This document shows, piece by piece, positions 35,153-46,194 of a stretch of 64,000 nt of DNA (position 1 is the stretch's first letter; each line of letters starts with the position of its first letter). The stretch lies in assembly GCF_030272615.1 (NCBI RefSeq), contig NC_081406.1:169847861-169911860 (forward strand), read 5' to 3'. The notes beneath the pieces were generated by a model that was not told where the DNA came from, did no database searches, and was given only the letters and a program-made list of their open reading frames with translations. The position numbers and the translations under genes were made by a program. This stretch comes from Cryptomeria japonica. Its lineage: Eukaryota > Streptophyta > Pinopsida > Cupressales > Cupressaceae.

Positions 35153-36783
35153 TGGTGCAGGAGCACCTACCTATGAAGACATGAACCAAGAACAAGATGA
35201 TTTTCTATTAGCCTAGAAGGAATGTAATAATTCTCTATGGGTCATTTTTTGTAATTCAATGTCCTAGAAGTGTGACAAGTTTGTCCATGTTTGGGTCAAA
35301 TTGTCATCTAGGGTTTGGTAGAGCAAATTGAGTCAATAAGGGTCACAATGGTCTAAATTGAGGAATCAAGTGACCACAAGTCTATTTGAGTCATTTTTGA
35401 TGTTTTAGAATCAAATGTAATCATTTTGGGGGACTATGATAGTCTAGAGTCTAAGTTGGTTGAATTATGCAAAAGTTGTCATATTGTCAATTTGTTGTCA
35501 TGACAATTTTGCACTTTTTTGTAAGTTGTGATTCTCCAACAGTCAATTCAGTTTGAAAAATAGTTGGAGGAGGTTGCGGTTGTTTGGGAGATACTTTTAA
35601 AGGACCCAAACACCGAAAGATGTATGTTGGTTGATTTGGAAAGGAAATTAAAGCATCAAGAATTGTTGGAAACTCAAAAAAAATGTCTAATCTCTATTGA
35701 TTGCATATTGAAGGTGGACTGACAAGAATGCCCATGGCACAGTTCCTGTAACCAGATCATTTTACCTTTGTTTTCCTTTCAATGTGAAGTATTGAAGTGA
35801 TCGCTGCCCCATTCTACAAGCAAATGTCTATCAAGTAGCCTAAAACCCTTAAAACCCCTAGGGTTTTACTGCAATAATGGGTTTTGGCCTATCAATCCTT
35901 AACTAAACACTCTTCCATTATAGGAGATGATAGGCCACTGTATCATATGTCAGTTCAAAAATCCATTAAGAGGATACAACAGTGCGAAGAGGATGGAGAA
36001 CTAACCCTAGGTCTAGCATCTCTATGTGACAGACCGGTTTGATGAGTGCAGTGCGTGATAATTGAGTGGTAGAGCACTGGAAAGGAGTTTGAATGTGGTA
36101 GAAGAGTACTTTGGAGGTTTACATAACATTTCATGGTCAGTGATGGTCACCCATTAGGAGAAACAAACTAGTTTGTGGAAGGCATTCAGTCAAATAGGTC
36201 TAATAGCCCTATTAGGTCTGCTAGTGCAGTATTGGTTGGGATATCTGCAAGTTGGTCCGGTACCAAAAACTGAGATATTGTTGAGAACTCCCAAAAGGGT
36301 ATTTGTAAATATAATTTGTTTTCCTATAACCTTAGGGTGTCAAAAGTTATCACCTGATTCCTTCAAAAGGAGGCCTAATAACAACCGGTTTTGTTTGTGG
36401 GCAAGTGAGTCAAAATTAATGTTCTGGTGGATCTAAACCATGAAATCCTATTTCATTTGTGTTAAGGTGTTGTTGGAACACCCCTCCAAGGATTTTTGTG
36501 TTGAATTGGTCAAGTTGTCCATTCAAACCCTAAAGCCTAGTAGTAGCCCACTCATGTATGCAAGGGTGTGGGTAGTCACACAAGAACTTGAGGAGTGTCA
36601 GTTGCTTGTAAGTGAACATAGTGGAACATTTGGGTCTTCCAAGGTGTTGTTTGGTGCCATTGAACCATTTCTTGACTTGGTGTTGTGTAAGGATGTTCGG
36701 AATTAGGGATTAGCGGTTGAGTTTGTGAGCCTTAAAGGTTGGTTGGTTCAAGGTTATCCTTTCAGTCAGTTGCCTCCTCATCA
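35153..36783 (+). repeat. Element E 5' LTR
   Basis: Starts TGGTGCAGGAGC and ends CCTCCTCATCA. It matches 41413-43037 with scattered substitutions and small indels. ORFs inside (for example 36173-36436) have a diverged twin in the other LTR (42427-42690) and are not real genes. Confidence 0.93.
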
Positions 36784-36786
36784 TAT

Positions 36787-36798
36787 TGGTATCAGAGC
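36787..36798 (+). other. Element E primer-binding site (tRNA-Met)
   Basis: TGGTATCAGAGC, a perfect match to the common plant initiator tRNA-Met site, three bases after the LTR end. Confidence 0.92.
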
Positions 36799-36873
36799 AT
36801 TATTTTGAAGATCACTTGGGTGGTGTGGTCTTAGTGTATACCAGAGGAAGAGATTGAAATAGGGGCTGACAAA

Positions 36874-37590
36874 ATGCCTCCTAAGAGTATGTCACAAGAT
36901 GCGGTGAAGAATTTGATTGAAGAGATGCTTGGGTCCAAGCCTGAATATTTGAAAAAGACTAAGAATAGGGAAGATGGAAGTGACATTGATGAAGAAGGGG
37001 AATCCTCTAAGCGAGTACAGGAGACACCTACAGATCAGAGGGCATTTGTAGATTCCTTGAGGTCAGTCAATAGGGACACCATTGATGGGTTGCCTATATA
37101 TAGTGGAAATATGGAAGCAGAAGAGGTGATAGACTGGATTGAGGCATTGACTAGTCATTTTGAGTACAAAGAAATCCCTAAAGATAAGAGAGTTAAGTTG
37201 GAAAAAACAAGGTTGAAGGAATCTGCTCTTACATGGTAGAACTATGTTCAAGGGGAGAGAGTTAAGGAGGGAAAGAGCATGATAACCTCCTAGGAAAGGA
37301 TGAAGGCTAAAGTCAAGGCACAATTCATGCCCATTGACTATGAAGTGCAGATGTACAGAGAATTGCAGAACCTCACACAGAGATATCACCTTGATGTGAA
37401 TGCATATACGAAGGAGTTTCATAAACTCAGTCTCAGATCAAAGAGACAAGAAGAGGAGTCAGAGAAAGTGGCCAAGTACTTGAATGGCTAAGGATGAACA
37501 TCCAAGATGAGATCAACATCTTGGCACCGGAGACAGTGAACAAGTGTTTTCAATCGGCCCTAAGGGCAGAAGAGAAACTAAAAAGAAGTG
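36874..37590 (+). pseudogene. Element E gag
   Basis: Starts at ATG 36874 (MPPKSMSQDAVKNLIEEML), about 75 bases after the primer site. The capsid region has the Gypsy gag pattern: GLPIYSGNMEAEEVIDWIEA, then RLKESALTW, and after stops YRELQNLTQRYHLDVNAYTK with FHKLSLRS. In-frame stops lie at 37237 (TAG), 37291 (TAG) and 37489 (TAA). The frame then shifts by one base to continue MNIQDEINILAPETVNKCF. Several stops sit where Trp is expected. The protein would have formed the particle shell. Confidence 0.88.
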
Positions 37591-38134
37591 AGCAGGGAGA
37601 AGTTTCAGTGGCAGAGGCAGTTTTGGAGGAAGAAGTCCTAACCAAAGGTCTAGTGGTGAGTCTAACCAAGGAGAGAAAGTTGGGGACTCAAGTAGAAAAG
37701 GAGGCTACCGTGGGAGAAGAACTAATGGAAGAGGTGGGACAAATGGATTAGGGAGAGGATCCAAGTTCTCCAGTATGAGATGCTATGACTGCAATCAGAT
37801 GGGGAACCCAACCTACAAGTGTCTAGAGAAGGCCTCAACTTCTCATGGTGGTGAGAGGAGAACCACTTTGACTCAAGAAGATGCAAGGAGTGTGACATCT
37901 CCTGGAGTGAATTTAACATCAGAGATGGGACAGAACCTGATGATCAAGAGGACACTTCTCAAGGAATCAGTGAAGATTGAGCCACCCCTAAGAAAGGCTT
38001 TGTTTAGAGTCAACTGCAAGATTCAAGGTAAGGTTTGTAAAGTTGTCATAGATTTAGGGTCTATTGATAGCATTGTATCTTTGGAAGCAATAAAAAAGTT
38101 GAACTTGGAAAGGATAAGCCATAATTGTCAATAA
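37591..38134 (+). pseudogene. Element E nucleocapsid zinc knuckle and protease start
   Basis: After another frame change near 37590 comes a Gly/Ser/Arg-rich linker, then CYDCNQMGNPTYKC at 37781-37822. This is a CCHC knuckle in which the zinc-binding His is Asn. The protease follows: KVCKVVIDLGSIDSIVSLEA, with catalytic Asp at 38051 but Leu where Ser or Thr is normal in D[ST]G. The frame ends at TAA near 38134, and the protease continues in the next frame from about 38139. Zinc binding and protease activity are both doubtful. Confidence 0.85.
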
Positions 38135-38138
38135 GGGG

Positions 38139-38516
38139 GTGAGTTGGTTGAACAAAGGGCAGCACATACTCATCAATGAACAAGCATGCGTAGAGTTCAG
38201 TATTGGGGGGTATAAGGATAAAAAAAATTGTGACATCCTTCCAATGGATGCTTACCATCTTTTGCTTGGTAGAACATGGCAGTTTGACAGAAAGGCTCAT
38301 CATGATGGAGAAAAGAATGCTTACTCTTTCCAAAAGGATAGTGTGACTTTTAGGATACATGAAGTGGTAGAAGGGGATCCACAACATGTAGGATCTAGTG
38401 TGATGATGGTAGGGGAAAAAGAATACCTTCCTACACTAAAGGAGGAATGTGGAGTAGATTTTGCTTTGATTGTGAAGCCCAAGGAAGAAAGAAAGAATGG
38501 TGTGAGTGAGGTATGA
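38139..38516 (+). pseudogene. Element E protease end and linker to RT
   Basis: Frame-0 segment reading WLNKGQHILINEQACVEFS, then CDILPMDAYHLLLGRTWQFD, the motif (DxLPMDxxHLLLGRxWQxD) that closes the protease region in plant Gypsy elements. It ends at TGA 38514-38516; the frame stays open beyond into RT. Confidence 0.82.
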
Positions 38517-39482
38517 CCTAAGGAGGTCAGGGAGCTTCTAGAGAGGTACAAAGGAGTGGTTGCAGAAGACATACTAGACTCCCTACCACCTATCAGAGAT
38601 ATTAGTCATCAGATTGAGCTCATACTAGGAGTAGTACTTCCTAACAAAGCAACATATAAAATGACCCCATAGCAGAATGAAGAGATAGCTAGGCAAGTTC
38701 AAGAACTCCTAGATAAAGGGTTGGTGAGAAAGAGCCTTAGCCCATGTATAGTACCTACTATTTTAACCCCAAAGAAGGATGGGAAATGGAGGCTTTGTAT
38801 TGATTCTAGAGATATCAATAGGATAACCATCAGATATAGGTTTCCTATTCCAAGGATAGAGGACCTAATGGATTATTTAGGGGGAGCTACCTATTTCTCC
38901 AAGATTAACCTCAAGAGTGGGTACCATCAGATAAGGATAAGAGAGGGTGATGAATGGAAGACTGCATTTAAAACCAATGAAGGGTTGTATGAGTGGCTTG
39001 TGATGCCTTTTGGTCTTTCAAAAGCCCCTAGAACCTTTATGAGACTAATGAATGAAGTGATGCAGGAGTTTATAGGGAAATTTGTGGTAGTCTACCTTGA
39101 TGACATATCGGTGTTCAGTAAGAGCAAGGAGGGTCACTTGATACACTTGGAGGTAGTCTTGAAGTGGCTGCAGAAGCAGAAGTTGATGATAAATTTAGAA
39201 AAGTGTGACTTCATGAAGCAAGAGTTGGTGTACTTAGGCTTCGTCATCTCTAAGGGTGACTTGAAGATGGATTCTTCCAAGGTAGAGGCTATTTTGAACT
39301 GGCCTACACCTAAGACAGCCAGAGAGGTAATAAGTTTTCATGGTTTGGCGACATTTTATAAGAAATTCATGAGAAATTACAGTGATATTTGTGCACCTAT
39401 GTTAGAAACCATCAAGGATGGTGGTAAGGTGAAGTTTGTGTGGACCAAAGAAGCAGATAAGAGTTTTGAGTGTTTAAAATAG
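38517..39482 (+). pseudogene. Element E reverse transcriptase
   Basis: Same frame as the protease end. Motifs in order: [65 protein letters not shown] (first catalytic Asp replaced: the usual DLKSGYHQI reads NLKSGYHQI), [10 protein letters not shown], and YLDD at 39093-39104 within [16 protein letters not shown] at 38670-38672 precedes the fingers, and TAG 39480-39482 ends the open stretch. It would copy element RNA into DNA. The Asp-to-Asn change and stops make it inactive. Confidence 0.92.
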
Positions 39483-39980
39483 AAAGTTGCCAAGTACCCA
39501 GTCCTAGTATTGCCTGATTTCAGTATAGTCTTCACCATTGAATGTGATGCAAGTGGATTGGCTATAGGAGCAGTATTGAGCCAAGAGGGTAGACCAGTAG
39601 CCTTTTTCAATGAAAAATTAAATGAAGAAAAGAGGAAGTATTCCTCATATGATTTAGAGTTGTATGCCATGGTACAAGCTCTGAAAAAGTGGAGGCATTA
39701 CTTGCTTCCTAAGGAGTTTATTGTGCATACAGACAATCATGCTCTTAGTTTTTTGAATGGACGGGAAAAGCTCGGTCATAGGCATATGAAATGGGTTGAA
39801 AGTCTTCAAGCATACACCTTAATCATCAAGCACAAGAAAGGGGTAGCCAATAAGGTTGCAGATACTCTAAGTAGGAGGGTGTTGATAGTGCAAGAAGTGC
39901 AGTTGCAGAGTATGGGTGTTGAGGCACTCAAAGGATTGTATGAAGATGACCAAGATTTCAAGGAAATATATAAGGTATGA
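39483..39980 (+). pseudogene. Element E RNase H
   Basis: Continuous frame with RT. ECDASGLAIGAVLSQEG holds the first catalytic Asp, YSSYDLELYAMVQALKKWR the Glu, and HTDNHALSF the next Asp; KVADTLSRR marks the C-terminal end. It stops at TGA 39978-39980. Two further TAGs (40029 and 40056) lie in the connector to integrase. Confidence 0.9.
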
Positions 39981-40883
39981 TGTGAGTTTGCAAATGCTTT
40001 TCATAGAGAGTTTTCTGACTACACCTTATAGGATGGTATTTTGTTCAAGGGATGTTAGTTATGTATCCCTAGGTGTTCAATGAGGGATAATATAGTAAAG
40101 GAGAATCATAGTGGTGGTTTAGGAGGTCACTCTGGGCTAAATAAGACTTTGGACCTAGTTAGAAGATTTTACTTTTGGCCAAAGATGCAGACTGATATCA
40201 GAAAGTTTGTAGAGAGTTGTATTGTGTATCAGAGAGAAAAGGGGGTCTCAACCAATGCAAGGTTGTACCAACCTTTGCCTATACCAAGTAGACCATAGGA
40301 AAGTTTGAGTATGGACTTTGTGATGGGATTACCCAAGACAAAGACAGGTCATGATAGTGTGTTTGTTGTGGTAGACAGGTTCAGTAAGATAGCTCTCTTT
40401 ATTCCTTGTATAACCACAAATGATGCTAGCTATATTGTAGGATTGTTTTTCAGAGAGATTGTTAGAATCCATAGGTTGCTTTTGAGTATTGTATCTGACC
40501 GGGACAACAAGTTTGTAGGGAATTTTCGGAGAACCTTGTGGAAAAGGTTGGGTATATATTTGTCTTTTAGCTCAGCCTATCACCCTCAAACCGATGGCCA
40601 AACTAAGGTTGTGAATAGGTCATTGGGAAATCTTCTTAGGTGTTTGACAAAGGATCATGGCAGTAGTTGGGATGTGGTGATACCTCAAGCAGAGTATGCC
40701 TATAATGATTCAATAAACAAAAGTACAGGTCTGAGTCCTTTTGAGATTGTGTACAGTAGTCATCCAAGAGGATTTTTTGAATTGAGAGATGTCCAGGGGT
40801 TAGACAAGAGGAGTGGACATGCTGACGAATTTGCAGAGGCTATGAAAGAGGTGCACCAACAAGTCAGAGATACCTTACAATAG
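39981..40883 (+). pseudogene. Element E integrase
   Basis: Zinc region near 40105-40240 has both His residues (NHSGGLGGHSGLNKTL), but the CxxC that follows reads CIVYQ, with the second Cys replaced by Tyr. Core: first Asp in LSMDFVMGLPKTKTG, second in IVSDRDNKFVG. The third catalytic position reads GQTKVVNR, where Glu is the family norm, so Glu is replaced by Lys. Stops at TAG 40296-40298 and 40881-40883. It would have inserted element cDNA. Three independent lesions show it is dead. Confidence 0.9.
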
Positions 40884-41390
40884 AATAGTCAAAAGGTTAA
40901 AGAAAGAGTGGATCAAGGAAGGAGAGATGTGCAGTACCAAATGGGTGACATGGTCATGGTTCATCTTAGCAAGGACAGGTTGCCCAAGGGAATCCATAGC
41001 AAGTTGATGATGAGAAGGATTGGATCTTGTAAAATTTTGGATAAATATGGTCCTAATGCTTACAAAATTGAACTCCCTCATGAAATTTCTATTTCACCTA
41101 TATTTAATGTGTCTGATCTAACATTGTATAGGATTCCTACTATAGAAGAATGTGCAGATGAATCTGTTCAGGAAAGTGAAGAATGGTTAAAACAATTACC
41201 ACCTAAGGAGCCGCCTAAGATGGAGTGCATTTTGGATAGCAGGGAAGCCAAGAAAACAAGGCACGAGACCTATTTTGAGCACTTAGTTAAATGGCAGGGA
41301 CTTCCTGACTCTGAAGCTACCTGGATGCTGGTGGAAGATATCAAAAAGCAGGGTGGTGATTTGCAGCAGTTGGTCTCTAAGAGGACTTGA
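40884..41390 (+). pseudogene. Element E integrase tail with chromodomain
   Basis: A GPY/F-like region (LMMRRIGSCKILDKYGPNAY) is followed by a C-terminal chromodomain: ECILDSREAKKTRHETYFEH, then LVKWQGLPDSEATWM, with the aromatic residues and the W...W/F spacing of chromoviral chromodomains. It ends at TGA 41388-41390, 22 bases before the 3' LTR. Such domains are thought to direct insertion towards particular histone marks. Confidence 0.88.
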
Positions 41391-41412
41391 GACAAATTTC
41401 ACCCAGGGAGTA

Positions 41413-43037
41413 TGGTGCAGGAGCACCTACCTATGAAGACATGAACCAAGAAAAAGATTATTTTCTATTATCCTAGAAGGAATGTAATAAGACCCTATGG
41501 GTCCTTTTTTGTAATTCAATCTCGTAGGGGTGTGACAAGTTTGTCCATGTTTGGGTCAAATTGTCATCTAGGGTCTGGTAGAGCAAATTGAGTCAATAAG
41601 GGTCACAATGGTCTAAATTGAGGGATCAAGTGACCACAAGTCAATTTGAGTCATTTTTTTATGTTTTAGAATCAAATGTAATCATTTTGGGGGACTAGAG
41701 TCTAAGTTAGTTGAATTATGCAAAAGTTGTCATATTGTCAATTTGTTGTCATGACAATTTTGCACTTTTTTGTAAGTTGTGATTCTCCAACAATTAGTTC
41801 AGATTGAAAAACAGTTGGAGGAGGTTGTGGTAGTTTGGGAGATACCTTTAAAGGCCCCAAACATTGAAGGATGTATGTTGGTTGATTTGGAAAGGAAATT
41901 AAAGCATCAAGAACTGTTGGAAACTCGGAAAAAAAAACTGTCTAATTTCTATTGATTGCATACTGAAGGTGGATTGGTAAGAATGCTCGTGGCACAATTC
42001 CTATAACTAGATCATTTTACCTTTGTTTTTATTTCAGTGTGAAGTCTTGAAGTGATCGCTGCCCCATTCTACAAGCAAATCTCTACCAGGTAGCCTAAAA
42101 CCCTTAAACCCCTAGGGTTTGAGTGCAATAATGGGTTTTGTCCTATCAATCCTTAACTAAACACTTTGTTGTTATAGGAGATGATAGGCCACTGTATCAT
42201 ATGTCAGTTCCAAAATCCATTAAGAGGATACAACATGGCGAAGAGGATGGAGAAATAACCCTAGGTTTGGCATCTCTATGTGATAGACCGGTTTGATGAG
42301 TGTAGTGCGTGAGAATTGAGTGCTAGAGCACTGGAAAGGGGTTTGAATGTGGTAGAAGAGTACTTTGGAGGTTTACATAACATTTCATGGTCAGTGATGG
42401 TCACCCATTAGGAGAACCAAACCAGTTTGTGGAAGGCATTCAGTCAAATAGGTCTAATAGCCCTATTAGGTCTACTAGTGCAGTATTGGTTGGGATATCT
42501 ACAAGTTGGTCTGGTACCAGAAACTGAGATATTGTTGAGAACTCCTAAAAGGGTATCTCTAAATATAAATTGTTTGCCTAGAACCTCAGGGTGTCAAAAG
42601 TTATCATCTGATTCCTTCAAAAGGAGGCCTAATAGCAACCGGTTCTATTTGTGGGCAAGTGAGTCAAAATTGATGTTCTGGTGGATCTAAACGATGAAAT
42701 CATGTTTCATTTGTGTTAAGGTGTTGTGAGAACACCCCTCCAAGGATCGTTGTGTTGAATTGGTCAAGTGGGTCATTCAAACCCTAAAGCCTGGTAGTAG
42801 CTCACTCATGTATGCAAGGGTGTGGGTAGTCACACAAGAACTTGAGGAGTGTTAGTTGTTTGTAAGTGGACATAGTGGAACCTTTGGGTCTTCCAAGGTG
42901 TTGTTTGGTGCCATTGAACCATTGATTGACTTGGTGTTGTGTAAGGATCATTGGAATTAGGGATTACCGGTTGAGTTTGTGAGCCTCAGAGGTTGGTTGG
43001 TTCAAGGTTATCCTTCTGGTATGTTGCCTCCTCATCA
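41413..43037 (+). repeat. Element E 3' LTR
   Basis: Copy of 35153-36783. The preceding bases (CACCCAGGGAGTA) are only weakly purine-rich, so the polypurine tract is decayed. Followed directly by the target duplicate CTTTG. Confidence 0.93.
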
Positions 43038-43042
43038 CTTTG

Positions 43043-43320
43043 GGTGGCCCTTGAGTTGGGTAGACCCATCTACTAGTGGTGGCAATGATTAATTGTTGAT
43101 TAGTGGTGGTTGGCCAGACTCCTCAAAGTGGCTCCCTCATATGGTTCCAGGGATTTCACGAGTAAGAAATGAAGACAAAGATAAAGAGGTGGGAGAAGCT
43201 AATACTGATGAAGTGTGGTCCATTCTTGACATCACCCTAGACCTCGCTAATGTATGGGGCAAACTAGATGACGAAGAGCCCCCTTCGCCTCCCACTAGTG
43301 TTGCTCTCGTCGCTTAAGTG
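43043..43320 (+). other. Flank of chromovirus E (right) with a 74-codon ORF, unassigned
   Basis: The frame 43093-43317 (MLISGGWPDSSKWLPHMVPG...) has mixed, non-repetitive composition. It opens with a TTG rather than an ATG and matches no family I know. It is the right half of the sequence E landed in. Confidence 0.25.
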
Positions 43321-45128
43321 ACTTTCCAAACACTGCTTGTGTGAATTTGAGGAGTGATCTTGTGCCTTTTTTTTGTGTGGATATGTATACATAATTTTAA
43401 ATTAATAAAATGCAATGCACATACTCATAAAAAAAATATTATATAACATATTATAAAACAAAATTGTGTAGTGTGACCATCATACTTAAAATGTGACATG
43501 ATCCTAAATTAAAATAACATGTAGATTATATTACACTTATAATCTACAAATTATTGCTAAAAATAATTATAAAAGACAACAAAATTTACTTTTTAAATCA
43601 AATAACATTTGAAAAAAGTGTTTACAATATTAAGACATGTAGACTCAAAATGAATATGATTTAAAATGCAATAATGAAACAGAGGATAGTGACATTCAAG
43701 AAAAATAAACCTTTAAATGGCATGTTTCAAAGTTGATAAATATATTCAAAATGGCTTTTTATTAGTTATAAGACTTTTATGCCATAGTCATCTAGTTTTT
43801 AAGCCCATAGAAAGTATAGAGTAGAAACTTCCAAGTATAAATAGGTTTTCAAAATATTATTTTAAAGACGAGACTTTACATACGAGATTAATTTAGAAAA
43901 TCCATGTATTGGTTTCATGTTATTATCACAAGTAGTGCCTATTTTTAAGCCCATAGAAAGTATATAGTAGAAACTTCTAAGTTTATGTATTGGTTTTCTG
44001 TCATAATCACAAGACTTATCGTCAAGTTGTGATAATTTAGATTAATTACTTATTGTGGGGAATGATAAATGTGTAAAAAAAGTTAGTTTAGAAATTAAGA
44101 GAGATATTATTAGTTTTTGGAATTCTAATAAAGAATAAATTTGTTGTAATAAATTTATTGATTTAGAATAGAAAATAGATTTTTATTATTATTTATTTAT
44201 TTATTTATTTTGACAATTATAACAAAGTCTAATATTTTGTGTAAGTAAGATTTGCATTATGTAAGATTGAATCTAAATTTTATAAAACTATTCTAGTGTG
44301 TGATATTATTTAGATTCATGTGAAATTGATATGACTATTTATGTAATTTTGTGACTTAATTCACCCCATTTTGTTATTTTTGTCAAAGCATGGTGGTATT
44401 AAAAAATACCTAAGAAAAGTTGCTAGATTGTGAAGGTTCACATTCTCCTTAGTCAACCCCTTGGTATAATAACTTCATAGCCTTCAGTAATAGATTGATG
44501 ACAATTGACTTAAGAATCCAATGATCTAAATGGTTTTTATGCAAAAATTGATTCCTTTTAAAGCTCCAAATCAAGATGTCCCTATGAATAAATACTCCTT
44601 GGAGTGTAAATGATGTAGGAATGCTTGATTATTCTTGAATGTATTTAAATACTCAAATGAATGTCTTTAAATACCTATATATAATGTTTATTTACATAAA
44701 CATGTACCAAGTAAACTTCTCAACAAACTTGAATTTATTGGGCTAGATCTATGTCATGTGGCAGAACTCTCAAGCTTCAAAATTGGCACGAGATAGAGAT
44801 AGTGAGATCTCAAGATTAGAAATGGGTTTGCGGAAGTATGAACTAATAGTGAAGTGAATGTATAGAGACATATGCAAATAGGGTGGGGATCAAGTCAAAT
44901 AAATGGAAGTGTATGTAAGTGAGAGTAGATAAGAAAGCCTAAGGATTGGAGAAGCAAAAAATCTTAGTAAGAAGCTACACCACATAATTGTGCTAAGGAT
45001 TATAGGCTCAAAAATAAATGGGAAATGACATGGATACGCAAATTTCACTATTGAGGTAAAGCACAATAATGTGTCTCACTAATGGACTCACCTTGGTTTT
45101 TTTGAAATCATATTGAGATTGAAAAATG
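43321..45128. other. AT-rich intergenic stretch
   Basis: No gene seen. Contains a local duplication: AAGCCCATAGAAAGTATA at 43801 and again at 43947, with related sequence around each. A TTTA run lies near 44195. Confidence 0.5.
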
Positions 45129-45140
45129 CAAGGGTGGTTT

Positions 45141-46182
45141 GGGGTTGACCCTAAAGTGCAACGGTAAGTTGCATCTTGGTGTCGAGGTTGGTTCTTGTGT
45201 TCAATTCTCACCGAGGGTTTTTCCTGGGGTGGAGATTGTGGTGACTCCCATGTGCAAGTTCGACAAGTTAGAATACACATGTGTAGTTGGAAGGAGAAGG
45301 ACAAACAAATGTGCACCCACCTTGCTTGGAGGGGTGATGTCAGACCGTGCACATCATGGAGGTGTTAATACCTCCATTCCCTCAACGCAACTAGGTAGTG
45401 GAAGGATGGCATATCATTGTTGTGGTAGAGGACAGAAAGGAGGAGTCATGTTGGAGCAATAAGGAGTGGCCTTCCACATTGACTAATAGAATTGCCACGA
45501 GGAAGGTGTTGATGCCTCTCCATATCAGTGGTCAGAGGCCATGCACTGTAACACCAAGCACGTGATGGAGAGATAAGGGGATAAAGAGGAGATGTGTGAT
45601 GGAGGAATAAGGAGGAAAATGATTCAGGAGAGATAAGGGGATAAAGAGGATATGTGTGATGGAGGAATAAGGAGGAAAATGATTCAGGTAAAACACTGGA
45701 GAGACGAGGAGGTGTTGCTAGTCATGGAGTGATAAGGGGGACACATGGAGAGATAAGGAGAGGGAGTGGAGAAATAAGAGGAAGAGAGGTAAGGTGATGC
45801 ACATGATAGAGAGATAAGGTGGAGATTCCATGCACGCATGACAGAGTGATAAGGGGGAGATGTCAAGCAAACGCGATGGAGAGATAAGCTTGAGTTGCCA
45901 TGCACGTGAAAGAGTGATAAGGTGGATCTTCCATGCACGCATGACAAAGTGATAAGGTGGAGATGCCAAGTGCACGTGACAAAGAGATAAGGAGGTGATA
46001 CCAACATGTGATGGAGAGATAAGGGACTTGTCGAGCATGGAGTATTAAGATGGTAGGGGAGAAATAAGGGTGGAATTGCCATACATCTCTAAGAATGAGG
46101 TCCCTCAAAAAATGTGGCCTTACTGGTTCATAGCTCTAGTCAAAAGTGTTAATGGCTTTAGCCCCTTACCGACAAAAAAAAA
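45141..46182 (+). mobile_element. SINE-like composite retroposon, about 1 kb
   Basis: The left end resembles a tRNA-derived promoter: AGTGCAACGGTAAG (A-box-like, about 45155) and GTTCAATTCTC (B-box-like, about 45208). The right end is CCTTACCGAC followed by nine A residues (46174-46182). Flanks CAAGGGTGGTTT (45129-45140) and CATGGGTAGTTT (46183-46194) form a 12-bp target duplication with two mismatches. Ordinary plant SINEs are 100-400 bp; this one is enlarged by an internal GATAAGG minisatellite. An alternative is a small SINE plus an unrelated A tract, with chance flank similarity. Confidence 0.45.
45571..46025. repeat. GATAAGG-containing minisatellite
   Basis: Two near-identical 60-bp units (45571-45630 and 45631-45690) are followed by a degenerate array of roughly 30-45-bp units with the core GAGAGATAAGG or GAGTGATAAGG and interspersed CCATGCACGC. 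Confidence 0.8.
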
Positions 46183-46194
46183 CATGGGTAGTTT

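Larger units (their letters stand above)
35153..43037 (+). mobile_element. Element E: complete but decayed Ty3/Gypsy chromovirus
   Basis: LTRs 35153-36783 and 41413-43037 (1631 and 1625 bp), perfect 5-bp target duplication CTTTG (35148-35152 and 43038-43042), tRNA-Met-type primer site, and gag, protease, RT, RNase H, integrase and chromodomain in that order. The chromodomain places it among chromoviruses; I cannot assign a clade. About ten in-frame stops and three frame changes make it inactive. Confidence 0.95.

Noticed and set aside
36173-36436. 87-codon ORF in element E's LTR, repeated at 42427-42690
   Set aside because: Both copies lie wholly inside the LTRs; similarity is due to LTR duplication and no domain is present.
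45139-45462. 107-codon plus-strand ORF
   Set aside because: Overlaps the tRNA-like head of the SINE-like unit and has no domain; coding is unlikely.
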